A stretch of DNA of 64,000 bases, taken from assembly GCF_000619905.2 (NCBI RefSeq), contig NZ_CP012371.1, positions 2,777,942 through 2,841,941 of the forward strand, given 5' to 3'. Position 1 is the first letter of the stretch. Each line of letters starts with the position of its first letter. Shown piece by piece: positions 43,918 through 53,441 of this stretch. The DNA is from Nitrosospira briensis C-128. GTDB lineage: Bacteria; Pseudomonadota; Gammaproteobacteria; Burkholderiales; Nitrosomonadaceae. Under the pieces are notes generated by a model. The model saw nothing but the letters and a program-made list of their open reading frames with translations. It made no database searches and had not been told where the DNA came from. The translations under genes were made by a program, and so were the position numbers.

Positions 43918-45162
43918 CTAGGCTGTGCCTTCATAAATGATCTTCCAGGGACCATTTTTTTGCTCCCTCATCCAGTACTGACGTTTCTTCATTTTGTTGG
44001 AAAGGTTGCTGCTGGAATATTCCTGATCGAAATTGACCACCACCAGATCGTCTCGTCCAGGATAAAGAAAGATGCCGATATTGCTGATTTTCACTTTGAT
44101 CCAATTCTTGGCAGTATTAACTTGGCGCTTGTGCCGCGACCATTCAGCCAGGCTCTGACCACCGCTGAAAAAATCCCGGCCGTAATGGCCGATATACGCC
44201 TCGGTGTTTCCACCTTCCCAATCGCGCCGCCACTTTTCCAGATGTTGTACCAGTTTGCTGCGCAAAGCAGTTTCGGCACCGGATTTTACCCATTCTACTT
44301 CGTTGCTGATAATCACGGGTGTTATCCCGACTTGCAGCGCCGCACCTACGCTACGTAAATCCTGATTGGCCAGCACGACGCAACCATCGCTGGCACGGGG
44401 TGGCCGACTATAGGTGTCCGATGGCGTGCCGTGGAGCCAGATGCCAAAACCACTTCGTCCATGCCGCTTGTCCCATTCGTTGGGGTAATTGAGGGGAAAT
44501 GCGCCCCCTCCATAAAAATCGGTGAGTTTCTCGCGAGGCACATTGGCGGTAACAAAATATACACCGACCGGAGTTTTCTTGTCTCCTTCCTTCAGTTTCT
44601 GAGTTCCATTCTTGCCGCTGCTGATGTAATAATCGGCAAGGTAACGAGGTTGGCCACCTACATTCTGATAAATGTACAGCCGGGATTTCCCAGTGTCGGC
44701 AACAATTGCATATTTTTGTTCCGGCGGCATTTGCACAAGATATTTCGGCGCCATGTTAGGTGGAACGGGTTCCTGGTGACGCAGCAGCCGGGCTCGTGCT
44801 TCATCGCGTAAATCGGCAATGTTCTGCTGCGAGACCCCGGCAGTATCACCAATATTACTGATCGGGCGAGAACGAGCCAGTAGCAGGTCACCTTTAATCA
44901 GGTGAGCAAGCCGAAAATTCGGATTGGTCTTGAGCACTTGCTCGACTCCGCTTAAAGCGGAATCCATACGGCTCTCCGCAATTTCCTGCATGCTTTTGAC
45001 CAGCATGGTTTCCGGGCCGGTGATCGATAGTTCCGGCAAGGCCGAGTGATCGCTCGCCAATGCGCCAAAGGCCAGGAAACCAAACGCGACTATGACGCCG
45101 GCGGTAGCCGTGGTTGTACCTGATCGAATGTGCTTGGGGAAAGCCGGACCGGCCGATCTCAT
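43918..45162 (-). CDS. L,D-transpeptidase with C-terminal Cds6/NTF2-like domain
   Basis: A 414-residue envelope protein: N-terminal signal/anchor (VIVAFGFLAFGALA), an alpha-helical region, then a YkuD catalytic domain (YAIVADTGKSRLYIYQNVGG to about residue 290) with the active-site motif GIWLHGTP and SDGCVVL, its Cys being the nucleophile. It forms or edits 3-3 peptidoglycan crosslinks or lipoprotein links. The last 110 residues form an NTF2-like domain (HLEKWRRDWEGGNTEAYIGHY). ATG 45162 gives an ATGA overlap with the upstream TPR gene, whose C-terminus carries a similar NTF2-like domain. Confidence 0.88.
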   Translation of the reverse strand: MRSAGPAFPKHIRSGTTTATAGVIVAFGFLAFGALASDHSALPELSITGPETMLVKSMQEIAESRMDSALSGVEQVLKTNPNFRLAHLIKGDLLLARSRPISNIGDTAGVSQQNIADLRDEARARLLRHQEPVPPNMAPKYLVQMPPEQKYAIVADTGKSRLYIYQNVGGQPRYLADYYISSGKNGTQKLKEGDKKTPVGVYFVTANVPREKLTDFYGGGAFPLNYPNEWDKRHGRSGFGIWLHGTPSDTYSRPPRASDGCVVLANQDLRSVGAALQVGITPVIISNEVEWVKSGAETALRSKLVQHLEKWRRDWEGGNTEAYIGHYGRDFFSGGQSLAEWSRHKRQVNTAKNWIKVKISNIGIFLYPGRDDLVVVNFDQEYSSSNLSNKMKKRQYWMREQKNGPWKIIYEGTA

Positions 45163-46211
45163 CGCCCGGCTCGCTCCTGCTGTATCAGCCATTTTTCCCC
45201 TGTCTTGACCAGCTCAAGTGTCTTGGTTGTATTACTCCTGATTGCATCGGAGTGGTACGATTGCTTGAAACTTACCCTTGCGTGCGTGGTATCGATCAAG
45301 TTTACTTTGGGGTTGGTAATGGCGACCTGGATAGATTTTGGTTTTCCGATGCGTTCTCGGCGGGTTTTTTCCCATGCCGCATGCGACGAACCGCCCTGAG
45401 GACGGAAACTGCTCGCGTAGAATGCCAGATAGGCCGCGACATTCTTATCGGACCAGGCTTTGGCCCAGGCCTCTATCGTCTTGATAACCTCATCCGATTC
45501 GTCCGGAACAGCGGGTTGGACTTTCGGCCCCGATTGTTCCGCAGAGGCGGTCTTCCCGGCTGTTGGTTTTTCCGACTTTTCTACAGTTTTTTCCCCTCTT
45601 TTTTCCGGAACTTTCTCCATGGCTATTGCGGGAGCGCCAGTTGCCGGCGCAGAGGAAACAGATGGGGAAGATGCAGTTTGTATTTCTTTAGGTCTCCCTG
45701 TAAACAAGTCCTTGATCATCGCAAGCTTGGTTTGCGCAGCGGCGTTACCCTTGTCCAGTTGCAATGCCTTGCCATATGCCTGACTTGCCATCTTTGCATA
45801 TACGTCCCCCAGATTCTCATGCGCAGTCGCATAGCTGGGGTGGGTGCGTATCGCCGCTTCGAGCGCACCCTTGGCTTTGTCATACTGGCCCTGGCCGGCA
45901 TAGAGCACCGCGAGGTTATTGTATGGCTCCGGCAGATCCGGGTATTCTTCTGCGAGTGAAGAGAATATACCGATGGCGTCCGCGGTCTTATTTTGTTCAG
46001 TCAGTATCAGGCCTTTCTGGAAGCGCATCTGTGCATCCTTTGGCTTGAGGGCGAGGTAAGCATCTGCTTGCTCCAGCGCCTTGGCGAAATTGCCCTGCTT
46101 GTAGAGTTTGGCAACTGTATCGTTCTCATCGGCAAGCGCAGCGGGATTCGACAGCAGCAGCACGGCAACTGCCATTAATGCGTTTATGAGGGGAAAATCC
46201 AGCATTTTCAT
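45159..46211 (-). CDS. Periplasmic TPR protein with NTF2-like C-terminal domain
   Basis: A 350-residue exported protein: signal peptide [20 protein letters not shown] cut near ALADEN, and four to five TPR units (residues about 30-170; [41 protein letters not shown]). A Lys/Pro/Glu-rich linker follows (about 180-240), then an NTF2-like Cds6-type domain ([29 protein letters not shown]). Its stop overlaps the L,D-transpeptidase start (ATGA), so the pair is translationally coupled and probably acts together on the cell wall; the exact role is unknown. Confidence 0.82.
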   Translation of the reverse strand: MKMLDFPLINALMAVAVLLLSNPAALADENDTVAKLYKQGNFAKALEQADAYLALKPKDAQMRFQKGLILTEQNKTADAIGIFSSLAEEYPDLPEPYNNLAVLYAGQGQYDKAKGALEAAIRTHPSYATAHENLGDVYAKMASQAYGKALQLDKGNAAAQTKLAMIKDLFTGRPKEIQTASSPSVSSAPATGAPAIAMEKVPEKRGEKTVEKSEKPTAGKTASAEQSGPKVQPAVPDESDEVIKTIEAWAKAWSDKNVAAYLAFYASSFRPQGGSSHAAWEKTRRERIGKPKSIQVAITNPKVNLIDTTHARVSFKQSYHSDAIRSNTTKTLELVKTGEKWLIQQERAGR

Positions 46212-46298
46212 TGTGCTATACTGCTCCGATTTTTGTTGGGTTGTCCCGGAATCTCCGGGATTCTACCAAGAAGCCTGTCTAATTCACAATCTTGCCAG

Positions 46299-47699
46299 AT
46301 GCTCAAAATCCATAACTCGCTTGCCAGGGAAAAACAGGACTTTGTTCCCCTCGTTCCCGGCAAGGTCAAAATATATGTCTGCGGCATGACGGTCTACGAC
46401 TATTGCCATCTTGGTCACGCTCGCATGATGGTGGTATTCGATATGGTACAGGGCTGGCTTCGAGCGAGCGGTTTCGATGTGACATACGTACGCAATATAA
46501 CCGATGTTGACGATAAAATTATCAAACGGGCTCAGGAAAACAGCGAATCCATCGATGCGTTGACCGATCGTTTTATCCGGGCTATGGAAGAAGACGCCGC
46601 TGCGCTCGGTGTCGCGCCGCCTACATGTGAACCGCGAGCCACTCGGCATGTGGAAGATATGATTGGCATGATTCGAATTCTGATGGAAAAAAACCTTGCC
46701 TACGCGGCGCCCAACGGCGATGTTTATTATGCGGTGCACAAATTTCCCGGCTACGGAAAGCTTTCCGGAAAATCGCTGGATGATTTGCGTGCGGGGGAAC
46801 GCGTAATAATCGATCCATACAAAGAGGATCCGCTGGATTTCGTATTATGGAAAGCCGCCAAAGCCGGCGAGCCGCAATGGGATTCGCCCTGGGGCAGTGG
46901 GCGTCCCGGCTGGCATATCGAATGCTCGGCAATGGCAGAACGTTATCTCGGCGAACACTTTGACATACATGGGGGTGGCCAGGACTTGCAGTTTCCTCAT
47001 CATGAAAACGAGATTGCGCAAAGCGAAGGCGCGCATGACCATCCTTTCGTGAATTACTGGATGCATAACGGCTTCGTGCGTGTCAATGATGAAAAGATGT
47101 CCAAGTCGCTGGGCAATTTTTTTACCGTACGCGAGATTCTTGCTCGCTATCAACCGGAAGTGGTGCGTTTCTTCATTCTTCGGGCGCATTACCGCAGCCC
47201 GCTGAACTATTCGGATCAGCATCTTGACGATGCCAAGCGCGCGCTTGATCGGCTTTACACTGCGCTGAAAGGAAATGAAGCCGGTGACGCTGCGGCCCCC
47301 ATAGACTGGCAGGCACCTCATGCACGCCGTTTCAGGGAAGCGATGGATGATGACTTCAATACGTCCGATGCGATAGCGGTGCTGTTCGATCTCGCGAACG
47401 AGGTCAACAAAACCGGATCACCACGGGACACGGCGCTGATGAGAGCGCTGGGCGGCGTGTTGGGATTATTGCAACAGAATTCACAGCAATATTTTCAGGA
47501 CGACGGACTTGCAGGTGATTCTGTATTCACGCCGGAACGTATCGAGCAACTGATTCAGCAACGCCTCATTGCCCGGGCAAACAGAAATTATAGCGAAGCC
47601 GATCGTATTCGCAGGGAATTACTGGACGCCGGCGTTATCCTGGAGGATGGACCTCAGGGCACTACCTGGCGCAGGGAAACAAGTTCTTCTATCCTTTAA
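46299..47699 (+). CDS. cysS: Cysteinyl-tRNA synthetase
   Basis: CysS charges tRNA-Cys. From ATG 46299 ([18 protein letters not shown]) the 466-residue class I synthetase shows the zinc Cys in [19 protein letters not shown] with the HIGH-type HLGH. It also has [48 protein letters not shown] and the KMSKS signature [14 protein letters not shown]. The C-terminal DALR-like region ends [20 protein letters not shown]. The stop TAA is the inner part of a 5-base flank (TTTAA) duplicated around the family-1 element that begins at the next base. Confidence 0.97.
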   Translation: MLKIHNSLAREKQDFVPLVPGKVKIYVCGMTVYDYCHLGHARMMVVFDMVQGWLRASGFDVTYVRNITDVDDKIIKRAQENSESIDALTDRFIRAMEEDAAALGVAPPTCEPRATRHVEDMIGMIRILMEKNLAYAAPNGDVYYAVHKFPGYGKLSGKSLDDLRAGERVIIDPYKEDPLDFVLWKAAKAGEPQWDSPWGSGRPGWHIECSAMAERYLGEHFDIHGGGQDLQFPHHENEIAQSEGAHDHPFVNYWMHNGFVRVNDEKMSKSLGNFFTVREILARYQPEVVRFFILRAHYRSPLNYSDQHLDDAKRALDRLYTALKGNEAGDAAAPIDWQAPHARRFREAMDDDFNTSDAIAVLFDLANEVNKTGSPRDTALMRALGGVLGLLQQNSQQYFQDDGLAGDSVFTPERIEQLIQQRLIARANRNYSEADRIRRELLDAGVILEDGPQGTTWRRETSSSIL

Positions 47700-47935
47700 C
47701 CTAAATCCGGTAGTTGGACGGGGTGAAGTGTACGGTTTTTGGGGTGCAGGGCAAGGCGCAACGACGCGGAATGGTTGTTCCATTCCAAGGAGTTGCAACG
47801 CAGCCATGTGCCCCAGAAACTGTGCAATTCTCCCCGTAGCGCCCTCACCCGGAAGGTGAGCGTCAAATAATATGAAATATTGTTATTAATCATAACACTG
47901 ATATATTAAATGAGCGATCAACTACCGGATTTAGG
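47700..47935 (-). mobile_element. MITE-like element, family 1 copy 3 (236 bp, inverted)
   Basis: Termini CCTAAATCCGGTAGTTG and CAACTACCGGATTTAGG, flanked by the perfect direct repeat TTTAA (47695-47699 and 47936-47940). Orientation is opposite to the other three copies (the CTCACC hairpin is near the right end). The left flank ends with the cysS stop codon. Confidence 0.86.
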
Positions 47936-48049
47936 TTTAATATTCGGCAAAGGATATTTTTATAAAAATTTCAGCATCGATCATCAGAATCGTCCGTTAC
48001 ACTTGATGTTCCATTTCCATGATATCCCAGAATACAAGGACAGCCAAAA

Positions 48050-48442
48050 ATGGAGTTGCAAATTAAAAGGACAGATTTCTCTGAAGAGAGCACGATTGGC
48101 GAGCTATCGGTAAATGGCGTGTTTGAGTGCTACACCCTTGAAGATAAAGTCAGGCCGGTCAAAATTGCCGGAAAGACAGCCATACCATCCGGCCGCTATG
48201 AAGTGATCATCAATTTCTCACAGCGGTTTCAAAAACAGCTTCCGCTTCTTCTGAATGTGCCGAACTATGAAGGCGTCAGGATACATAGCGGAAATACGGC
48301 CGCAAACACGGAAGGATGCATATTGGTCGGTGAGACGAAAACCGACAATTTCATCGGTGAAAGCCGATGGGCCTTTAATCGGCTATTCGAAAAACTGAAG
48401 ATTGCGTCGGAAACCGAAAAAATATTCCTGGAAATAGCCTAG
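48050..48442 (+). CDS. DUF5675 family protein
   Basis: A 130-residue protein with the DUF5675 pattern: STIGELSVNGVFECYTLED, KIAGKTAIPSGRYEVIINFS, RFQKQLPLLLNVPNYEGVR, IHSGNTAANTEGCILVG and the final helix. The HSGN plus GCILVG layout recalls L,D-transpeptidase-like folds, but that link is only suggestive. The family occurs in prophages and bacteria and is uncharacterised. No phage genes surround it. The ATG lacks a strong ribosome site. A family-3 element starts at its stop codon. Confidence 0.75.
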   Translation: MELQIKRTDFSEESTIGELSVNGVFECYTLEDKVRPVKIAGKTAIPSGRYEVIINFSQRFQKQLPLLLNVPNYEGVRIHSGNTAANTEGCILVGETKTDNFIGESRWAFNRLFEKLKIASETEKIFLEIA

Positions 48443-48606
48443 CAGCCTGTCGGACTTGAATAATCGCAGCGAAAAGTGACTGGATGAGGGCGGATTTTGA
48501 GGGATTTGGAAGGTCAATAGTTATTCTATTGGCCGAAAAAGCGGTGAACTATGAACCGGCCAGACGCTTTTGCAGCCGATTTCCTTTAAGTCCGCCAAGT
48601 TGCCAG
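48443..48606. mobile_element. Inverted-repeat element family 3, copy C (about 163 bp)
   Basis: Left end GCCTGTCGGACTTGAATAAT starts right after the DUF5675 stop (TAG-CAGCCTG). The right end TTAAGTCCGCCAAGTTGCC has drifted (three or more changes from AAGTCCGACAGGC). The interior contains GGCCAATAGAATAACTATTGACC-type stem bases and GCCAGACGCTTTTGCAGCCGA, shared with copies A and B. Non-coding. Confidence 0.7.
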
Positions 48607-48655
48607 CGGCGTGAACAGGGCTCAGTTGATAACAAGAATTAATGGTCGCTTTCCT

Positions 48656-49174
48656 ATGTTGAGTTTCTTCAAAATGCTATTGCTCGGCTCCGCTGTATGG
48701 TCTTTTTGTGCGCTTGCACAAACCGGGATCATGCCGTTTTCGCACGAGAAAACGTATTTGCTGCCCTCGGGCCAAAAGGTTGCTGTCACATTCCGCGAGC
48801 GCCAATGCAAAAGCGGAGAATGCCCTGAGGCTGACGCGGGCACATGGGGCGTGGATGGTGGTATACCAAAGTTTGTTACTGAAACATTCCTTATCTTCAT
48901 AGACAGTAAACAATTTGTCATTCCCGAGAAATTCTATAAAGATCTCACTAATATGCGCTCCCTGGACGTTTCTGAGCAGAGCGGGCAGGTTATCCTCGAA
49001 CTCAAGGGAGGCGATGCCGCCGGTGCGTATATGGCACGCTTTAAACTGGGTGGCATGTGCGGGTTCGAACGAAAAATCTGCGGCGAGGTGTGCGAGGAAA
49101 TCTGGGAGCATACTACCTGGTACAACTCCTTTGCATACGACTGGGACCCGGGTTGCGAAAGTGGAATTCAATGA
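48656..49174 (+). CDS. Hypothetical secreted protein
   Basis: A 172-residue protein with an apparent signal peptide (MLSFFKMLLLGSAVWSFCALAQ). The mature part has two Cys-containing regions: RQCKSGECPEADAG near the front and MCGFERKICGEVCEEIWEHT, with a last Cys near the end, an even set suited to disulfide bonds in the periplasm. No family is recognised. ATG 48656 is preferred because the signal peptide begins there; an in-frame GTG exists at 48611. Flanked by an inverted-repeat element and the EI24 gene. Confidence 0.6.
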   Translation: MLSFFKMLLLGSAVWSFCALAQTGIMPFSHEKTYLLPSGQKVAVTFRERQCKSGECPEADAGTWGVDGGIPKFVTETFLIFIDSKQFVIPEKFYKDLTNMRSLDVSEQSGQVILELKGGDAAGAYMARFKLGGMCGFERKICGEVCEEIWEHTTWYNSFAYDWDPGCESGIQ

Positions 49175-49379
49175 CCTGGCGTACGTTATAGCGAATACTT
49201 GTTGGAACGTCTCGGCGACGTTACGTTTTGAAATTCACGGTTGATGGGTGAATTCACAGATTGATGTGCGCAGGCCCGAGGTGGCCTGGACATAACATCA
49301 CGGCGATCCAATCGTTGTAAAGGTTCGGCGAAAATTAAGGGCTGCATTGACACCGAATAAGACCTGAGAAGGAGAACGC

Positions 49380-50096
49380 GTGACCTCGGTATTCGAAGCG
49401 CTTTCGCGCGCGTTCCGCGATTTATTCCAGTTTCAGGTTTTGTGGATCGTCATCTGGCCCATCCTGGCGGCTAGCCTGTTGTGGTTCCTGTTAGGCGTCG
49501 CATTCTGGAGTACGTTCTCGGGATGGATTGCGAGCGGCCTCACGGCGATCGGCATTCAAACCTGGCTCGAAGGCGTCGAACCAAGGTGGGTCGCCTACGG
49601 GATTCAGGCAATCGCACATCTGATTCTGTTTGTGCCGCTCGTTTTCATTACCGCGCTGGTGATCACCGCCTTATTTGCGATGCCCGCCCTGATTCGTCTG
49701 GTGGCTGATCGTGACTGCCCGCATCTTGAACGCAAAAACGGTGGCGGTTTCGCCGGCAGCTTGCTCAATGCGCTGATTGCCCTCGGAATATTCGCCGCTA
49801 TTTGGCTGATCACGCTTCCTTTGTGGTTGATCGGGGCAGGCCTGGTCATACCATTTGTCGCCACGGCGTATTTGAACCAGCGCCTGTTCCGTTATGACGC
49901 CTTGGCGGAGCACGCCAGCCAGGACGAAATGCGCGCGATATTTTCCTCCCGGCGGTCGTTACTGTGGGGCTTGGGGCTCCTGACCGGCCTGGTACAATTT
50001 ATACCGATTCTAAACCTGTTCGCACCAGTGCTGACGGCGCTGGCCTTCATTCATTTCGGTTTGGCATGCCTGAAAAACTTGCGTTCACTGCCGTGA
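49380..50096 (+). CDS. EI24 domain membrane protein (CysZ-like)
   Basis: A 238-residue inner-membrane protein with about five long hydrophobic helices: LWIVIWPILAASLLWFLLGV, HLILFVPLVFITALVITALF, GIFAAIWLITLPLWLIGAGLV and a C-terminal pair. The motif PFVATAYLNQRLFRYDALAEHAS is characteristic of the EI24/CysZ group, which in enterobacteria transports sulfate; the substrate here is untested. GTG start with AAGGAGAA just upstream. Stands alone. Confidence 0.85.
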   Translation: MTSVFEALSRAFRDLFQFQVLWIVIWPILAASLLWFLLGVAFWSTFSGWIASGLTAIGIQTWLEGVEPRWVAYGIQAIAHLILFVPLVFITALVITALFAMPALIRLVADRDCPHLERKNGGGFAGSLLNALIALGIFAAIWLITLPLWLIGAGLVIPFVATAYLNQRLFRYDALAEHASQDEMRAIFSSRRSLLWGLGLLTGLVQFIPILNLFAPVLTALAFIHFGLACLKNLRSLP

Positions 50097-50287
50097 TCGC
50101 AATTCGCGTGCGGGTCTACAGCAGCGAGCGGCTTGCCTGACATTTCATGTCAAACTTATCTCGGCACCGTCCGTCCCATGAGCAGCCCGATTTTTCGTCT
50201 ATAGTGTTACTACCGGTACATAATGTCTTAAATAACCGATGTTGCGCTGCCAATTGCTGAACCAACGATTACCAGGGGGTAACGTTT

Positions 50288-52042
50288 ATGCAAGTTCATT
50301 TTATTCTTCGTTTAATCACGTTGGGATTGGTGGTGACGACTGGGGGCATTGCCGCGTTTGCCCAAGCGGAAGAACCAGGTTCGGCATCTGTGTCATCGGG
50401 GTCCGTTCATAAGCATCACGAACAGCGGGATCAGCCGGACACTGATGATAAAGCCGCGCCGAGGCTGCTGAACCTTGGCTCGCATACCTTTCCGGTCAGT
50501 ACACGAAACAAGCTGGCGCAGAAGTATATCAACCAGGGATTGAACCTGTCCTACGCATTCAACCATGCCGAGGCGGGCCGCTCTTTCCGGGAAGCGGCGC
50601 GGCTCGATCCTTCGCTGGCAATGGCGTATTGGGGGCAGGCGCTCGTGCTCGGCCCCAACATCAATGCAGCGATGGCACCCGAGAGCGAAGCGCTCGCCCT
50701 GGAGCTCGTGCGAAAAGCCGCCGCGCTTCGTTCGAAAGCATCGCCCCGCGAACGGGCGCTTGTCAGCGCGCTCGAGAAGCGCTATAGCGGCAACCCCGAG
50801 CAGCGGAAGGCGAACGATAAAGCTTATGCAAACGCGATGCGGGATGTGCATGAGCGATTCGCAAACGATCTCGATATCGCAACGCTCTATGTCGAGTCGA
50901 TGATGGACCTCAACTCATGGGGTTACTGGATGCGCGACGGCTATCCGCTTGAGGGAACTGCTGAAATCGTAGCACTGATCGAATCTGTCTTGCAGCGCAA
51001 TCCAAACCACCCAGGCGCAGCACATTTTTATATCCATCTCGTCGAATCGACCAGCACGCCCGAGCGGGCGGAAAAAGCGGCGGATACGCTGCTTACACTG
51101 ATGCCGGCTGCCGGGCACGTGGTACATATGCCGTCACACATCTATCAGCGGGTGGGCCGATATGCGGACTCAATAAAGAGCAATCAACTCGCCATGGCAG
51201 CGGATGAGGCGTATCTAGCCCATCGCCATGCACAAGGGATGTACCCGATAATGTACACCCCCCATAATATTCACTTTCTGTGGTTCGCGGCAACGGCGGA
51301 TGGCCAAAGCCGGTTGGCGATCGAATCGGCACGGAAGGTAGCGGGAACCGTCAACGATACGGCTTTAGCGGGGGTGCCGGCGACAGCGGTGTTCCGGATT
51401 GTGCCGTACTGGGCGTATGCGAGGTTCGGAAAATGGAATGAGATTCTCCAGGAGCCCGCGCCACCGTCGACGAATGCGTTTTTGAAGGGTGGCTGGCATT
51501 ACGCACGCGGCCTCGCGTTTGTCGCGACAAGGCAGTTGCAGCAAGCCGAGCAGGAGTTGGGCGCGTTGCTTGAGATCATGAAGAATGGATCGCTGGATTG
51601 GCCGCTCTTCTCGCTCAATACCGCGCGCGCAGTTTTAAGTATCGGCCCTGAAGTGCTCGCAGGGGAGATTGCCTCTGCCCGCGGACAGTTCGATACCGCT
51701 ATCGCGCATCTTGAACGGGCGGTCCGCCTTGAGGATAGCCTGGCTTATACGGAACCGTCGGAATGGCAGTCTCCACCAAGGTTGGCACTGGGCGCTATCC
51801 TGCTCGAATCAGGGCGCCCAGCCGAAGCGGAAACGGTGTATTGGGAAGACCTGAGACGAAATCGTAACAATGGATGGGCATTTTATGGCTTGTTGCAAGC
51901 GCTCCGCTTGCAAAACAAGGATGATCAGGCGGCGCATATCGAGGCGCGTTTCAAAAAGGCTTGGGAGCGTGCCGATGTGGAACTCAACGCATCCCGCTTC
52001 GGGTGCATTTCAGCACCTCCGGCAGGAAAGGCGCCACAATAG
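50288..52042 (+). CDS. Exported TPR-repeat protein
   Basis: A 584-residue protein with a signal peptide (FILRLITLGLVVTTGGIAAFAQA) and a His/Asp-rich linker. A helical-repeat body follows, including TPR-like units (YINQGLNLSYAFNHAEAGRSFREA, PSLAMAYWGQALVLGPN, HPGAAHFYIHLVESTSTPERAEKAA). Members of this family in proteobacteria are described only as TPR proteins. The conserved HMPSHIYQRVGRY and FLWFAATADGQS segments are typical. No enzyme motif. ATG follows CAGGGGGTAACGTTT. It is not obviously linked to neighbours. Confidence 0.8.
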   Translation: MQVHFILRLITLGLVVTTGGIAAFAQAEEPGSASVSSGSVHKHHEQRDQPDTDDKAAPRLLNLGSHTFPVSTRNKLAQKYINQGLNLSYAFNHAEAGRSFREAARLDPSLAMAYWGQALVLGPNINAAMAPESEALALELVRKAAALRSKASPRERALVSALEKRYSGNPEQRKANDKAYANAMRDVHERFANDLDIATLYVESMMDLNSWGYWMRDGYPLEGTAEIVALIESVLQRNPNHPGAAHFYIHLVESTSTPERAEKAADTLLTLMPAAGHVVHMPSHIYQRVGRYADSIKSNQLAMAADEAYLAHRHAQGMYPIMYTPHNIHFLWFAATADGQSRLAIESARKVAGTVNDTALAGVPATAVFRIVPYWAYARFGKWNEILQEPAPPSTNAFLKGGWHYARGLAFVATRQLQQAEQELGALLEIMKNGSLDWPLFSLNTARAVLSIGPEVLAGEIASARGQFDTAIAHLERAVRLEDSLAYTEPSEWQSPPRLALGAILLESGRPAEAETVYWEDLRRNRNNGWAFYGLLQALRLQNKDDQAAHIEARFKKAWERADVELNASRFGCISAPPAGKAPQ

Positions 52043-52237
52043 GGTATGGATGAGGCACGCGGGGATGCCTTGGAGAGAGTCTCGTCCGCTCTCTGTAATT
52101 GCTTCGTGTATAAGAGGAGAACGTTGGCGTAAGTGCTGGACTTGCTTTCATTGTCCTTCGATGTTTTTCATGGTTGAGTGTTTCTGGTGCCTACGTACCG
52201 ATAGAAGATAACAGCGAGCGGGGAAGAAGCTAGCGCC

Positions 52238-52795
52238 ATGAGTAGACAGCAATCAGCATCCGAGCCTTTGATATGCACAATCGGGCATTCCACGCACCCA
52301 TTGGACGAATTCGTTGGTATATTGAAAGCGAACGAGGTCACGCATATCCTTGATGTGCGCACTGTGCCGCGGTCCCGGCATAATCCGCAGTTCAATAAGG
52401 AAACGCTGCCCGGCTCCCTGAAAGTAGCAGGTATCAAATATACGCATATGCCGGGGCTGGGCGGGCTGCGGCATGCGCATAAGGATTCGATCAACGGGGC
52501 CTGGCGCAATGCGTCTTTTCGCGGATATGCTGATTACATGCAAACGCCGGAATTCGCCTCGAATGTGCAGGATGTGATGGAACTTGCCGAGAAGGAACGG
52601 TGCGCACTGATGTGTGCCGAAGCGGTTCCGTGGCGCTGCCACCGTTCGTTGATCGCCGATGCGCTTACCGTGCGTGGGGCGCGGGTTGAAGATATCATCA
52701 ATACGCAGGGCCGGAAGGTACATGTGATAACGCCCTGGGCACAAACGGATGGCTTGAGAATTTTCTATCCTCCGCAAGAGAATCTGCCGTTGTAG
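52238..52795 (+). CDS. DUF488 domain protein
   Basis: A 185-residue protein with the DUF488 pattern: CTIGHSTHPLDEFVGILKAN, ILDVRTVPRSRHNPQFNKETL, YTHMPGLGG and the Cys-rich CALMCAEAVPWRCHRSLIADAL. The C-x-x-C plus His is suggestive of a nucleotide-dependent or redox role, but no activity is established. No operon partner is visible; the upstream gene ends 195 bases before. Confidence 0.88.
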   Translation: MSRQQSASEPLICTIGHSTHPLDEFVGILKANEVTHILDVRTVPRSRHNPQFNKETLPGSLKVAGIKYTHMPGLGGLRHAHKDSINGAWRNASFRGYADYMQTPEFASNVQDVMELAEKERCALMCAEAVPWRCHRSLIADALTVRGARVEDIINTQGRKVHVITPWAQTDGLRIFYPPQENLPL

Positions 52796-52884
52796 TAAGA
52801 GTTTAATAGATAAGGATGGTTGCCGCGCTCATAATGCGGGTCATGAATAACGAAGTGAATCAATAGCAGGGGAGTAGCTCAATT

Positions 52885-53331
52885 ATGAAAATTTTGTGTG
52901 TTCAGTGCACAGCATTTATTGCCTTCATGATGCTGGTTCCGCAGCCTGCCACAGCATTTGAGGACAGCCGGTCGGGACAGCAGGAACCGGACAAGAATCA
53001 GGTAAAACAGCGAGGGCAGCAAAATGGTGACCCGAAGCCATGGGAGGCGAGACCATGGGATCCGAAGCCGTCGGTATCCAAACCATGGGAATCGAGGCCA
53101 TGGGACTCGGCTTCGGAAGAGGTGAGGCCGAAGGATTCGAGGTCGGACGAAGCACGGAAAGCGACGGAAGAGAGACGCCGGGTCGGTAGAAAAGCCAGGA
53201 AGGAGCGGGCGGAAAAAAAGGAAGATACGGCAGAAGTCAGCAGCTATCAGGATCGCGTCAAGCAACGTCAGAACAAATGGCAAAGGCACCAGATGGAAAG
53301 CGAGCGATATTATCCCATGGGCATGAGGTAA
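52885..53331 (+). CDS. Secreted low-complexity protein with PWE/RPWD repeats
   Basis: A 148-residue protein with a signal peptide (MKILCVQCTAFIAFMMLVPQPATA). The central repeats DPKPWEARPWD and SKPWESRPWD are separated by PKPSV. A strongly charged tail follows (RKATEERRRVGRKARKERAEKK), then a short helical end (QDRVKQRQNKWQRHQMES). The repeated Trp-Pro units suggest tandem duplication of a 10- to 11-codon unit in a periplasmic or surface protein. No family recognised. GGGGAG precedes the ATG. Confidence 0.6.
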   Translation: MKILCVQCTAFIAFMMLVPQPATAFEDSRSGQQEPDKNQVKQRGQQNGDPKPWEARPWDPKPSVSKPWESRPWDSASEEVRPKDSRSDEARKATEERRRVGRKARKERAEKKEDTAEVSSYQDRVKQRQNKWQRHQMESERYYPMGMR

Positions 53332-53441
53332 CAAATCGGCGCAATAATTACCCGCTAATTTGATGGGTTGGAGTGGGGCGCGTCGTGCCCAACATCCGGG
53401 AACTGCGACCAATTGCTCACCGCTGTGTCCGAGCCCGAGAT

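Noticed and set aside
48050..48442. DUF5675 gene as evidence of a prophage
   Set aside because: No capsid, tail, integrase or lysis genes are nearby; a single such gene between mobile miniature elements does not support a prophage.
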